A DNA stretch of 14,458 nt from Clostridia bacterium (GTDB lineage Bacteria; Bacillota_A; Clostridia; Oscillospirales; CAG-272), in assembly GCA_017462125.1 (NCBI GenBank), contig JAFTRQ010000211.1, positions 1 through 14,458 of the forward strand. Direction: 5' to 3'. The position numbers and the translations under genes were made by a program. Positions 6,443-14,326 of the stretch are shown here, piece by piece (the first letter of the stretch is position 1; each line of letters opens with the position of its first letter). Under the pieces are notes generated by a model. That model saw only the letters and a program-made list of their open reading frames with translations. It ran no database searches and was not told where the DNA came from.

Positions 6443-7141
6443 TTACAGGACGTTGATCTGCGCGGTGTGGGGTCTGTGGTCGGAAGCCACGATGTCGGGA
6501 ATGTCCGCTGTGACGACCTCGATGTCGGGCGACACGAAAATATAGTCGATCTTACGGTCGGGGCGATCGGACGGGAAGCTGAGCTTGTCTTCGGCGAAAA
6601 AGTCTGCCGTGTCCTTCATCCGCTCACGAATGGGGCGCAGAAGCTCGTTTTCGGGAGTCACGTTAAAGTCACCCATCAGGATGCATTTTTCGTTTTCGAG
6701 ATGCTGTAGGATGGTGTGGACCGCGTTTTCCTGCTCGTCGGGATTCAAGCCGAAATGAATGACCAATACGCAAAGGCCGTTTTCCAGCTTGGCTTTCAGG
6801 AGACAGCGGGTTTCGTAGTAGCCGTTATACTTGCGAGGCTCGGGATCGGGTACGGGAATTGCCTCGGCGGATACGATGGGATAGCGGGAAAGAAGACTGT
6901 TGCCGTAGGGCCCATTTGGAAATTCGATTGCTTTGGCGAAGAAAAAGTGATCTAAACCGGTCAATTGCGAAAGATTTTCTGTTTGAGCGGCATAGTCGGC
7001 CGCAACACCCTCTCCGCGCATTTCATTCAAGCCGACAACGTCGGCATTACACGCGGTGATGGCATCTGCCATTACTTGAAAATCGATATTTCTTTTGATA
7101 AAGTTCAGGCAGTGCTGCGTATTGAACGACATAATTTTCAT
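6443..7141 (-). CDS. Endonuclease/exonuclease/phosphatase family protein
   Basis: This is a 232-residue protein of the DNase I-like metal-dependent phosphodiesterase fold. The family pattern is complete: N7 (MSFNTQH), E40 (GLNEMRG), G80-N81 (PYGNSLLSR), H129 (LVIHFGLN), D158 and N160 (LMGDFNVTP), D199 (KIDYIF) and the terminal D221-H222 (ASDHRP). An active Mg-dependent hydrolase is therefore likely. Family substrates include nucleic acids, phosphoinositides and sphingomyelin, and the sequence does not tell which applies. No signal peptide is present, so it is cytoplasmic. AGGAG lies 9 nt upstream of the start. It is the last gene of the alr operon, 25 bp after the AraC gene. It is unlike exonuclease III, which would be longer and have a different C-terminus. 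Confidence 0.9.
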   Translation of the reverse strand: MKIMSFNTQHCLNFIKRNIDFQVMADAITACNADVVGLNEMRGEGVAADYAAQTENLSQLTGLDHFFFAKAIEFPNGPYGNSLLSRYPIVSAEAIPVPDPEPRKYNGYYETRCLLKAKLENGLCVLVIHFGLNPDEQENAVHTILQHLENEKCILMGDFNVTPENELLRPIRERMKDTADFFAEDKLSFPSDRPDRKIDYIFVSPDIEVVTADIPDIVASDHRPHTAQINVL

Positions 7142-7166
7142 ATCTGTGATCTCCTTTTTTGTGGGG

Positions 7167-8081
7167 TTAAATATTACATTCGGGACATTCGGGATCGTGC
7201 AGAGATACGTCGGTCTGTTCTAAGGACAGACGGTGCTCTTCCGGCTCCTCGGCAGGGATCGAAATGTCGAATATCTCTCCGCGATTTTTCTTTCTGTAGT
7301 CGGATGGGGAAAGTCCCATTTGCTTGATAAATGCACGGTTGAAGGTACGAAGCGTACCGAAGCCGGAGGCATCCGCGATCTCGGTAATGCTGGTATTGGT
7401 AGCGCGCAGAAGACGACAGGATTCCGAAACGCGAAGGGAGTTTATATAGTCGTTGAAGCGAATTCCGAGCTTGTCCCCGAAAAGGTGGGAAATGTAGTAT
7501 TTGCTGAGGTGCAGCTCCTCCTCAAGGATTGCCAAGGACAGATCCTTGGTGAAATTTTGGGAGCAATACTGAACCACGGTACGCAACGCTTGATTTTCAT
7601 CGGGCTTGCTGTTGCGCATTGGCATCATTTCCAAAATTTCGGAAAACATAGCGAGAAAATACCCCTTTAGCATAGTTTGCCGATAAGTAGTGGGGAATTT
7701 ATCGGAATCTCCGAGAATCTTGATCAGCGCTTGAAGTCGAGCGTTTTTATATGCCTGACGTATCACGGGGTTTTGTGGGTTTTCCGTTGCGATCTTTTGC
7801 GCGAGATCGGGAGCAAGATCGGGGTTGACGATAAAAAGATCGTAGCGATTTTGCTGACCGGCATCCTCGAATCGGTGGATACGGTTGGGAAAGCAAACTA
7901 ATAGGTCGCCGGTTTTCAACTCATAGGTGTCGGAGTCGATAAACACCTTTGCGTACCCATCGATCATATATACGATCTCGACGTAATAGTGCAGATGTGC
8001 TCTGCATTGAAGCGGTACTTTCCTGTTGTTATCATTGCGATAATACAGATCAACGGTTTTCTTTTCGTATATTACTTTCAT
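7167..8081 (-). CDS. AraC-family transcriptional regulator with cupin sensor domain
   Basis: In this 304-residue regulator, residues of about 20-95 form a cupin-like AraC N-terminal sensor (HLHYYVEIVYMIDG, then LKTGDLLVCFPNRIHRF). Residues of about 170-268 carry the two helix-turn-helix motifs of the AraC DNA-binding domain (LSKYYISHLFGDKLG, then ITEIADASGFGTLRTFNRAF), followed by the usual GLSPSDYR end. Such proteins typically sense a sugar or related small molecule. An acidic tail of about 35 residues extends past the domain and ends CPECNI. An AGAGG site lies just upstream of the start. It sits directly behind the lipoprotein gene with a 16-bp gap, so it may regulate its own operon. Its ligand is not evident. 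Confidence 0.92.
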   Translation of the reverse strand: MKVIYEKKTVDLYYRNDNNRKVPLQCRAHLHYYVEIVYMIDGYAKVFIDSDTYELKTGDLLVCFPNRIHRFEDAGQQNRYDLFIVNPDLAPDLAQKIATENPQNPVIRQAYKNARLQALIKILGDSDKFPTTYRQTMLKGYFLAMFSEILEMMPMRNSKPDENQALRTVVQYCSQNFTKDLSLAILEEELHLSKYYISHLFGDKLGIRFNDYINSLRVSESCRLLRATNTSITEIADASGFGTLRTFNRAFIKQMGLSPSDYRKKNRGEIFDISIPAEEPEEHRLSLEQTDVSLHDPECPECNI

Positions 8082-8097
8082 AATGACCTCTGACGAT

Positions 8098-10269
8098 TCA
8101 ATCCTCGGATGTGTGGCGTAGTTGCTTCTTTCTTCGCTGCGTCAGGATAAAGAGCAAGCCGCAGACGGAAAGGGTGGAAATGATCACCACGATCACCGAA
8201 ACGACGGTGCTGATTCCGTTGCCTGAGGAGCCGTAAAGCGCAAGCTCCTCTATCTCCAGCGTGACGTTGCCGCTGTTTTCCTCGGGAAGGACACAGAGCG
8301 AGATTTGCAGGCTGTCGGATGACTTGATGCTTTCCGTAAAGGGTGTGATGTTAAAATAATAGATTGCGCTGTTATGAACGGTTGCCTCTCCGATGTAGAC
8401 GGCGCTCTCACCGTTTGGAAGGGCCTTGTCCGAAATGATCAACGCTATTCTTGTTGCGGTGGGGGATGACATTGTGATTCCAACGTATCCCGACTCGATC
8501 AGATCGGATGCGCTGATGTCAAAGCAAGAGATTGCTACGTAGGTGCTTGACGCGTCGCCTTTTACCGTTAATGTTTGCGCTCCCGTGGAATCATTCTTGC
8601 CAAGCTCTGCGTTCACTGTGCCTGCCGCGGCAACGAAATCGCGGAGCGTGGCGGGGAATTCCTTTTTGTTCTTGGATACAGCGCGGCCTACCTCGGTAGT
8701 GATCTCCTGTTCATAGGACAAATAGCGCGTACAGAGCTCCTTGAATTTCAAACTGTTTGCGGTAGGAATCTTGTCGGTAAAGCTTTTCAACTGCGTTGCC
8801 GTATTGCTTCCGCACATCAAGAAGGCATAATAGAATTCCTTTCGCTCACCGTTTGCATTCGTCAGCGTGCTGTCGGAGGATCCTGCGTTATAGATCAAGG
8901 CGTCAAAGCCCGCATCTGCGGCTTTGTAATAAGCATACGTGTAGTAGGCGGCGCGATTGGCTTCGCTGACGCTGTTGGAAAGCGCCAGGCTGTCGATGAT
9001 CGCGCTTCTTCTGTTGCCGTTGCAGAGCATTACGTCCTGCTCCAAAAGGTCAAGCAGATCGTGAAGGTTGTTGATACCGATGTTGGAATAATCCTTGCTG
9101 TCACCGGCTAAAATCGCACTCAGATCGTTACCGTCGCCAAGAGAAAGCGCGATGCTCCAAGGGAAGTCTCCGCTGCTTTTCGCTTTTGTGGCAAAGGTTG
9201 TGAGAAAGACCTTGGTGCCAACGGCAGAGCTTGTGTCCTCGCTTCGCATATGGTTATCGACCGAAATGTAGACGGTGGTATTTTTGCTCTGTGAGGAAAG
9301 GATATTGTATGCGGATCTCACCCAGGACAGGTAGTTGTCCTGCACGCGTTCGATACTGTAGCTGCCGGCATTACAGCTTGCGGCAAGGTCGTTGACGTCC
9401 TCACCGATCACGTAATCCAAGACCAAGCCCTTCTCTCCGCTGTAGCGTTGAGCCAGAAAGTCATAAAATGCCTTGACGTATCCTGCGCCAACCTTACTTT
9501 CCATATTGGGCAGATATCCTTGCTGACCGTAGGTTGCTCCGGGGCAATAGAGCGCTGTGATCGGCTCCTCGCCCTCTTCGGGATATTGCAAGGAGGTGCG
9601 CAGATATACTCTCAGCTTCAGATCACAAGCCTCGCTGACCTGCTTGTCCAGCGCTGTTACCTTCGCGGAGTCAAAGTAATACGACACTCCGTCGAAAACG
9701 TGGTTGATCGCGCCCTCGCTGTACGTCGGCAACAAAAGCTCGTTGATGTCAGCCTCCAACAAAATATGCTCGGCACCCATCATCTCGGCGCTGTAGATAT
9801 CATCAGTGGAAATTCCCTTGATTCCCGCACTGCTTTGCGGTCTTTTTGCGCTTGCGGCATTTTCGGACGGATTGCTGATATAAAACGCGCTTGTAACAGC
9901 TTTGTAGGTACCTGTGGAGGCTTCTCCCGAGGTGAGCTGTGCCAGAACGAATGCAGAGCAGAGCAGGGAGTTGCCTGCATCGGTTTCAAGATCAAACCGA
10001 AAGCTCAGATTGTTGCGGGGCTTGCTGCTACCGACTACGGTGTAGCTTGTCAGACTGTCGGTGTGACAGGAATCAAGCGCAAGCAGGTAGACCTGCTCCC
10101 CCTTGTGTTCGGTTATATATTCGTCTGTCAATGCTGCTTTGACGGAGACCTGCTCTCCGTTGCTTTTGATTTCTGCTGACAGAATGCTGTTTTCGACAGG
10201 CTCTGCCGCACATCCTGTAACCGTCAGTATCAAGAGGAGCAGCAACGTGAAAATAACATATTTTTTCAT
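8098..10269 (-). CDS. Membrane-anchored lipoprotein with a glycoside-hydrolase-like barrel (DUF5722-like)
   Basis: The 723-residue product has a lipoprotein signal peptide (MKKYVIFTLLLLLILTVTGC, lipidated C20). It also has a C-terminal transmembrane helix at about 685-708 followed by a basic tail (QRRKKQLRH), so it is held on the outer face of the membrane at both ends. The central region (about 160-500) resembles the DUF5722 TIM-barrel-like family as I remember it: INHVFDGVSYYFDSAKV near 188-204, YVIGEDVND near 286-294 and VYISVDNHM near 333-341. Positions that in relatives read GNEV and SEQG are here GEDV (289-292) and IDSLAL (425-430), so catalysis is doubtful. Residues 25-135 and 545-680 look like beta-sandwich domains. 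Its start overlaps the alr stop (ATGA), which indicates translational coupling. The function is unknown; carbohydrate binding is an inference. Confidence 0.72.
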   Translation of the reverse strand: MKKYVIFTLLLLLILTVTGCAAEPVENSILSAEIKSNGEQVSVKAALTDEYITEHKGEQVYLLALDSCHTDSLTSYTVVGSSKPRNNLSFRFDLETDAGNSLLCSAFVLAQLTSGEASTGTYKAVTSAFYISNPSENAASAKRPQSSAGIKGISTDDIYSAEMMGAEHILLEADINELLLPTYSEGAINHVFDGVSYYFDSAKVTALDKQVSEACDLKLRVYLRTSLQYPEEGEEPITALYCPGATYGQQGYLPNMESKVGAGYVKAFYDFLAQRYSGEKGLVLDYVIGEDVNDLAASCNAGSYSIERVQDNYLSWVRSAYNILSSQSKNTTVYISVDNHMRSEDTSSAVGTKVFLTTFATKAKSSGDFPWSIALSLGDGNDLSAILAGDSKDYSNIGINNLHDLLDLLEQDVMLCNGNRRSAIIDSLALSNSVSEANRAAYYTYAYYKAADAGFDALIYNAGSSDSTLTNANGERKEFYYAFLMCGSNTATQLKSFTDKIPTANSLKFKELCTRYLSYEQEITTEVGRAVSKNKKEFPATLRDFVAAAGTVNAELGKNDSTGAQTLTVKGDASSTYVAISCFDISASDLIESGYVGITMSSPTATRIALIISDKALPNGESAVYIGEATVHNSAIYYFNITPFTESIKSSDSLQISLCVLPEENSGNVTLEIEELALYGSSGNGISTVVSVIVVIISTLSVCGLLFILTQRRKKQLRHTSED

Positions 10270-11465
10270 AATTTACCTCGGTTTTCTTTGCGGATTCTCG
10301 GCACACGGGCCGATATCAGACATAAGACCTCATATTCGATAGTCCCTGCCATTTTGGCAAGAGCGGAGAGCTCGCTGTGGTTGCAGAACAAGGTGACCTT
10401 GTCTTCAACCTTAACGGGAAGACCGGTAACGTCGATCATACATTGATCCATACAGATCCTGCCTATAACGGGGGCTTTATAGTTGCCGACTTCGGTTTGA
10501 ACCGTGACGTACGCGCCGGAATAGGCGCGGAGAAATCCGTCCGCATATCCGATGGGAAGGGTAGCAACGGTTCGTGGGGTGTCGGATCGGAAATGCCCGC
10601 CGTATCCTACCGTCTCACCGGGTGTCAGCTCGTGAACGTGCGAGATCACGGTATGCAACGACATAACGGGCTTTGTGATCTGCTCGGTGTGCTCGGATGG
10701 CGAGATGCCGTACAGCATAATGCCAAAGCGAACTCCGTCGAGCCTGAAGCGCGGAAAACGAATCGCGGCGGCGCTGTTGCAGGTGTGACAGAACAGGCGC
10801 AAGCCCTCGGCTTCAAGAAGCTTTTTTACCTGCTCAAAGCGTTGAAACTGCTTATTTGTATGGCTGTCGGGTGCTATTGTTGCCTCAAGCTCCTCGTCTG
10901 CGCGTGCAAAATGGGTAAACATACCCTCCACGGTCAAGCCTTTCATTTGTGAAATTTGTTTGATCGCTTCTGCCGCCTCGCGGCATTCCTGCTTGCTTTG
11001 CGCACAAATTCCGATACGGTTCATTCCCGTATCAAGGGCCATGTGCGTTCTGACGCGGCATTGCTGATCGATCGCGGATTCATTCAGCTTTTGTGCGTGT
11101 TCTTCGCTGAGAACGGTCTGAATAATGTTGTGACGTGAAAGTAGGGAAGCCTGTCGGCTGTCGGTATATCCGAGAATGATGACGTCTGCTTCACAGCCCT
11201 GACTGTCACATATGCTTCGGACAGAAATTGCTTCTTCAATACAGGAAACGGCAAAAAAGCGACAGCCCGCTTCCAGCAATACGCGCACGCAAAGATCGGC
11301 AACGTGACCGTATGCATCTGCCTTGACAGCACAGATATGCCTTGTTCCGGGAGTGAGGGAACAAAGCAATTTGTAATTATATATAAGATGATCTGTGTTT
11401 ATCTCTGCCCAGACCTTATGCTCGTCGAGCTCGGGAAGGCTTGAATACAGGTAATAAGGAAGCAT
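10266..11465 (-). CDS. alr: Alanine racemase
   Basis: This PLP enzyme interconverts L- and D-alanine and supplies D-Ala for peptidoglycan. Its 399 residues match the family size. The PLP lysine is K48 in AVKADAYGH. The catalytic tyrosine is Y288 in TVGYGGHF, at the start of the C-terminal beta domain. MALDTGMNRIG (142-152), the barrel motif HTCNSAA (227-233), RFGIMLYG and GRICMDQCMIDVTG are all present, so the protein appears complete and active. The start has AAGGA about 7 nt upstream. It is the first gene of a probable four-gene operon and overlaps the next gene by ATGA. A second alr may exist elsewhere in such genomes, and this copy's pairing with a lipoprotein and an AraC regulator is uncommon. 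Confidence 0.95.
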   Translation of the reverse strand: MLPYYLYSSLPELDEHKVWAEINTDHLIYNYKLLCSLTPGTRHICAVKADAYGHVADLCVRVLLEAGCRFFAVSCIEEAISVRSICDSQGCEADVIILGYTDSRQASLLSRHNIIQTVLSEEHAQKLNESAIDQQCRVRTHMALDTGMNRIGICAQSKQECREAAEAIKQISQMKGLTVEGMFTHFARADEELEATIAPDSHTNKQFQRFEQVKKLLEAEGLRLFCHTCNSAAAIRFPRFRLDGVRFGIMLYGISPSEHTEQITKPVMSLHTVISHVHELTPGETVGYGGHFRSDTPRTVATLPIGYADGFLRAYSGAYVTVQTEVGNYKAPVIGRICMDQCMIDVTGLPVKVEDKVTLFCNHSELSALAKMAGTIEYEVLCLISARVPRIRKENRGKL

Positions 11466-11505
11466 AGAATTCCTTTCGTTCCGACGTTGTTATGGTACTG
11501 CTTAC

Positions 11506-11534
11506 AGTATATCACAATCGGACAAATATTGCAA
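11506..11534 (-). promoter_or_regulatory. Promoter of the alr operon
   Basis: On the minus strand TTGCAA (11529-11534) and TATACT (11506-11511) are 17 bp apart, and TGA gives an extended -10. The start near 11499 leaves a leader of about 34 nt. It lies in the 167-bp divergent spacer shared with the small lipoprotein gene. Confidence 0.7.
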
Positions 11535-11591
11535 TAGGTATTTCTTTAAATTGTATGTGAATTTGAAGTATTTATGTGCAATGACCGTGCA

Positions 11592-11597
11592 TATAAT
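11592..11597 (+). promoter_or_regulatory. Probable -10 box of the small lipoprotein gene
   Basis: TATAAT at 11592-11597 lies 35 bp before the ATG at 11633. No good -35 hexamer is found 16-18 bp upstream, so this promoter is either weak or activator-dependent. Confidence 0.4.
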
Positions 11598-11632
11598 TGG
11601 TTGATATTTGATTTTGTATGGGAGGATGACTG

Positions 11633-12181
11633 ATGGGTGCTTGCATAAAGGGAAGACGGCTCGCGATCATTGGTGTATTGCTGTGCTTGACGTTGTTGAT
11701 GTCCTGTGGAACGAAAGGCTTGCGCGATCCGTTCGCATACTGTGACCGACCGTTTTCCGTCACGGTTGAGGGAACGGTGGACGGAGTGTATATGAAGGCA
11801 TTCCTGCAATGCGATTTTTCTGAGCAGAGCACGGAAGAGCAGCGGGCGATTATGAACGTGTCGTATCTTGCGCCCGAAAGCCTTTGCGGGATCGTGCTGA
11901 CGCTGTACGCAAACGGACAGACCTCCGCCAGACTTGGAAATATGCAATTGGGAGATCAGAGCCTTGAAGGGATGGCAGAGCCCCTGCTTTTTCTCTACTC
12001 CGAGGATGAGATCGCGGCTGTGCGCATAGAAGACGGAATGCATATACTTGAGCTTGTGTCCGATGGTAAGCTGACGCTTAGCTTTGACGGACAGGGAGGC
12101 TGTCCTGTCAGCGCCGTCGGTATGTATCGGGGCAGAGAGGTGTCATTGCGGTTTTCAGATTTCGTTCCGTTGGATAAATAA
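11633..12181 (+). CDS. Small predicted lipoprotein, function unrecognised
   Basis: The 182-residue protein has a basic N-terminus (KGRR), a hydrophobic stretch at 10-23 and a lipobox ending LLMSC with C25 as the lipidated residue, so it is exported and membrane-anchored. The mature part is small, acidic and predicted beta-rich, with no motif I recognise. Segments such as ALYANGQ-like LTLYANGQTSARLG and KLTLSFDGQGG suggest a lipid-binding or beta-sandwich fold of the LolA-like kind, but this is speculation. GGGAGG lies 7 nt before the ATG. It is divergent from alr and 193 bp ahead of the transketolase genes, which have their own promoter, so it is probably monocistronic. No terminator with a T tract follows. 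Confidence 0.85.
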   Translation: MGACIKGRRLAIIGVLLCLTLLMSCGTKGLRDPFAYCDRPFSVTVEGTVDGVYMKAFLQCDFSEQSTEEQRAIMNVSYLAPESLCGIVLTLYANGQTSARLGNMQLGDQSLEGMAEPLLFLYSEDEIAAVRIEDGMHILELVSDGKLTLSFDGQGGCPVSAVGMYRGREVSLRFSDFVPLDK

Positions 12182-12204
12182 CCCTTGAAATCTGCTTTTG
12201 CCCG

Positions 12205-12233
12205 TTGACAATCGGGCTGAAATGTAGTATAAT
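12205..12233 (+). promoter_or_regulatory. Perfect promoter of the transketolase operon
   Basis: TTGACA (12205-12210) and TATAAT (12228-12233) are separated by 17 bp, a full consensus match. The -35 box is enclosed by an inverted repeat, GCCCG (12200-12204) and CGGGC (12213-12217). Expected transcription start is near 12240, giving a long leader of about 134 nt. Confidence 0.85.
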
Positions 12234-12239
12234 ATATTT

Positions 12240-12361
12240 GTAAATAATCCCTTTGAAAGGATATGCAGCGTGAGAGTTACTTGTTATTAATTACTTCACG
12301 CGTAAAATTTTGTCTTATCGGCAAAATTATCGATTACTATTTGTGCCGCCAAGGCGGCAGA
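12240..12361 (+). promoter_or_regulatory. Structured 5' leader of the transketolase operon
   Basis: Three hairpins follow one another in the leader. Hairpin A pairs GCGTGAG (12268-12274) with TTCACGC (12295-12301), with inner pairing AGTTA/TAATT. Hairpin B pairs AATTTTGTC (12306-12314) with GGCAAAATT (12320-12328), loop TTATC. Hairpin C is TGCCGCC/GGCGGCA at 12344-12359, with the AAGGCGG purine run inside it. None is followed by a T tract, so termination control is not evident. The leader could act on translation or mRNA stability. It matches no riboswitch class I recognise. Confidence 0.5.
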
Positions 12362-12373
12362 ATGGAGACTAAT

Positions 12374-13213
12374 ATGGAACAAGCAAGAATGAAAGAATTG
12401 TCACTTGTCGCGGCAAAGATCCGCCTCGGTGTCATCGAATCCACACATGCCGCAGGCGCGGGACATCCGGGAGGATCCCTGTCCATCGCTGATATTTTGG
12501 CGTATCTCTACTTTGAGGAAATGGCCGTTTATCCCGACGACCCCAAGAACGAAGACCGCGACCGCTTTGTTCTTTCCAAGGGACATACTGCTCCCGCACT
12601 TTACAGCGCGCTTGCTCTGAAGGGCTTCTTCCCCTTCGAGGAGCTGAAAACGCTCCGTCAGCACGACAGCCGTCTGCAGGGTCACCCCGATATGAAGGGT
12701 ATCCCCGGTGTCGATATGACCACAGGTTCCCTCGGACTCGGTATCTCTGCGGCTTGCGGAATGGCGCTTGCAGGTAAGCTGAACAACAAGGATTATAGAG
12801 TCTATACCGTGCTTGGTGACGGAGAGAGCGAGGAAGGTCAGGTGTGGGAGGCTTCTATGTTTGCTAACCATTATAAGCTGGACAACCTCTGCGTGATCCT
12901 CGACTATAACAAGCTTCAGATCGACGGTCCCGTTGCCGAGGTTATCGGTCCCGCCCCCTTTGAGAGTAAGCTTGAGGCGTTCGGCTACAACGTGATCACA
13001 ATTGACGGTCATAACTTTGACGAGATCGAGGCAGCGTTCAAGGCGGCAAAGGCTTGTAAGGGCAGACCTACCGCTATCGTGGCGAATACCACCAAGGGTA
13101 AGGGCGTTTCCTTCATGGAAAACAAGGTCAATTGGCATGGCGCTGCTCCCAAGGATCCCGAATACGCTATTGCGATAGAAGAACTTAACGCACAGATCGG
13201 AGGTTTACAGTAA
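12374..13213 (+). CDS. Transketolase N-terminal subunit (TPP-binding)
   Basis: The 279-residue protein carries the thiamine diphosphate pyrophosphate-binding half of transketolase. With the next gene it forms a split enzyme that moves two-carbon ketol units between sugar phosphates in the non-oxidative pentose phosphate pathway. GHPGG (30-34), FVLSKGH (65-71), the TGSLGLG stretch near 117-123 and the TPP motif GDGE (138-141) with EEGQVWEA following are all intact. I chose ATG 12374 because GGAG lies 6 nt before it. Two in-frame ATGs upstream, at 12362 and 12263, have poorer sites, and the latter would translate the hairpin leader. The stop overlaps the next gene (TAATG), so the two halves are probably made in equal amounts. 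Confidence 0.93.
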   Translation: MEQARMKELSLVAAKIRLGVIESTHAAGAGHPGGSLSIADILAYLYFEEMAVYPDDPKNEDRDRFVLSKGHTAPALYSALALKGFFPFEELKTLRQHDSRLQGHPDMKGIPGVDMTTGSLGLGISAACGMALAGKLNNKDYRVYTVLGDGESEEGQVWEASMFANHYKLDNLCVILDYNKLQIDGPVAEVIGPAPFESKLEAFGYNVITIDGHNFDEIEAAFKAAKACKGRPTAIVANTTKGKGVSFMENKVNWHGAAPKDPEYAIAIEELNAQIGGLQ

Positions 13214-14145
13214 TGGCAGATAAGATAGCAACAAGAGAAGCTTACGGTCAGGCATTGGTCGACCTTGCTGATAAATACGATTACGTGGTGCTTGACGCAG
13301 ACCTTGCGGAAGCCACCAAGACGGTTAAATTCAAGAAGGCATATCCCGAGAGATTTTTTGATTGCGGTATTGCAGAGGGCAATATGATCTCTGTGGCTGC
13401 AGGCCTTGCCGCTGCAGGCAAGATGGCGTTTGCATCCAGCTTTGCTATGTTCGCTGCGGGAAGAGCGTTCGAGCAGGTGAGAAACAGCGTAGGCTACCCC
13501 CACCTCAACGTTAAGATCGGCGCAACTCACGCGGGTATTACCGTCGGTGAGGACGGCGCGACCCACCAATGCCTTGAGGATATCGCGCTTATGAGAACGA
13601 TCCCCGGAATGACCATCATTAACCCTGCCGATGCGCTTGAGGCGAGAGCGGCTGTTGAGGCGGCTATGCAGACCTACGGCCCCTTCTATATGAGATTCGG
13701 CAGATTTGCTTGCCCTATCGTTACCGAGGGACACAAGTTCGAGGTCGGTAAGGGAATGCAGCTTCGCGACGGCAAGGACGTAACCATCGTTGCTACCGGT
13801 TATATGGTGCATCTTGCACTTGAAGCGGCTGAAGCTTTGGCGACAGAGGGAATCGATGCAAGAGTGATCAACATCCATACCATCAAGCCCCTTGATAAGG
13901 AGATCATCCTCAAGGCGGCAGAGGAAACGGGTGCTATTGTCACAGCCGAGGAGCATAATATCATCGGCGGTCTCGGCTCTGCGGTTGCAGAGGCTGTTTG
14001 TGAGGGCTGTCCCGTTCCTGTGCTCCGCGTTGGCGTTGAGGACAAGTTCGGTAAGTCCGGTAAGGTTCCGCCCCTGCTTGAGGAGTACGGTCTTACTGCG
14101 GCAAATATCGCAGATAAGGCGAGAGCCGTTGTTAAAATGAAATAA
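13213..14145 (+). CDS. Transketolase C-terminal subunit
   Basis: The 310-residue protein contains the pyrimidine-binding domain, with the catalytic glutamate E55 in CGIAEGNM, followed by FASSFAMFAAGRAFEQVR, THAGITVGEDGATHQ and INPADALE. The C-terminal transketolase domain carries TIKPLDKE, VTAEEHNIIGGLGSAVAE and the GVEDKFGKSG segment. Translation starts at the ATG that shares a base with the upstream stop, with GGAGG 9 nt before it. Codon use is GC-rich and uniform with the N-terminal subunit, as expected for a highly expressed housekeeping operon. 1-Deoxy-xylulose-phosphate synthase is related but much longer and unsplit, so transketolase is the better call. Confidence 0.93.
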   Translation: MADKIATREAYGQALVDLADKYDYVVLDADLAEATKTVKFKKAYPERFFDCGIAEGNMISVAAGLAAAGKMAFASSFAMFAAGRAFEQVRNSVGYPHLNVKIGATHAGITVGEDGATHQCLEDIALMRTIPGMTIINPADALEARAAVEAAMQTYGPFYMRFGRFACPIVTEGHKFEVGKGMQLRDGKDVTIVATGYMVHLALEAAEALATEGIDARVINIHTIKPLDKEIILKAAEETGAIVTAEEHNIIGGLGSAVAEAVCEGCPVPVLRVGVEDKFGKSGKVPPLLEEYGLTAANIADKARAVVKMK

Positions 14146-14187
14146 GCTTTTGGTATAAAGAAAACAATGCCGTGGAATGGGTGTTGT

Positions 14188-14246
14188 CCTTATCGGAGAA
14201 ATAAATAAGGGTATGGGCATAGCCCGATACATTTGTAATACAAATG
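14188..14246. repeat. Chain of three short hairpins after the transketolase genes
   Basis: Three adjacent dyads are seen. CCTTAT (14188-14193) pairs with ATAAGG (14205-14210). GTATGGGC (14211-14218) pairs with GCCC-G-ATAC (14222-14230). CATTTGT (14230-14236) pairs with ACAAATG (14240-14246). They abut each other, have no T tracts, and lead into the compound hairpin at 14260-14320. This continuous packing suggests one composite non-coding element spanning about 14188 to the window end. Confidence 0.5.
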
Positions 14247-14259
14247 CGAAACTGGCAAT

Positions 14260-14320
14260 AAAAACAGAAGAGAGGGTAATACGGAAGCAAAATTCCGTAA
14301 AGCTCTCTCTTTTCTGTTTT
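14260..14320 (+). terminator. Compound hairpin, likely transketolase operon terminator
   Basis: The outer stem AAAACAGAA (14261-14269) pairs with TTCTGTTTT (14312-14320), continues as GAGAG/CTCTC across a small bulge, and encloses an inner hairpin TACGGAA (14280-14286) with TTCCGTA (14293-14299). The descending arm ends in T-rich TTTTCTGTTTT. It can act as the terminator of the operon 115 bp upstream, or be the first part of the repeat array that starts 7 bp later. Confidence 0.55.
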
Positions 14321-14326
14321 CTATAA

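Noticed and set aside
11546..12043. A 165-codon minus-strand reading frame opposite the small lipoprotein gene
   Set aside because: The plus strand has a lipobox signal peptide and a strong ribosome binding site. The minus frame shows neither motif nor start signal.
12263..12373. N-terminal extension of the transketolase N-subunit
   Set aside because: ATG 12263 has its purine run too close, and the extra residues would be encoded by the hairpin leader. ATG 12374 has GGAG at the right spacing.
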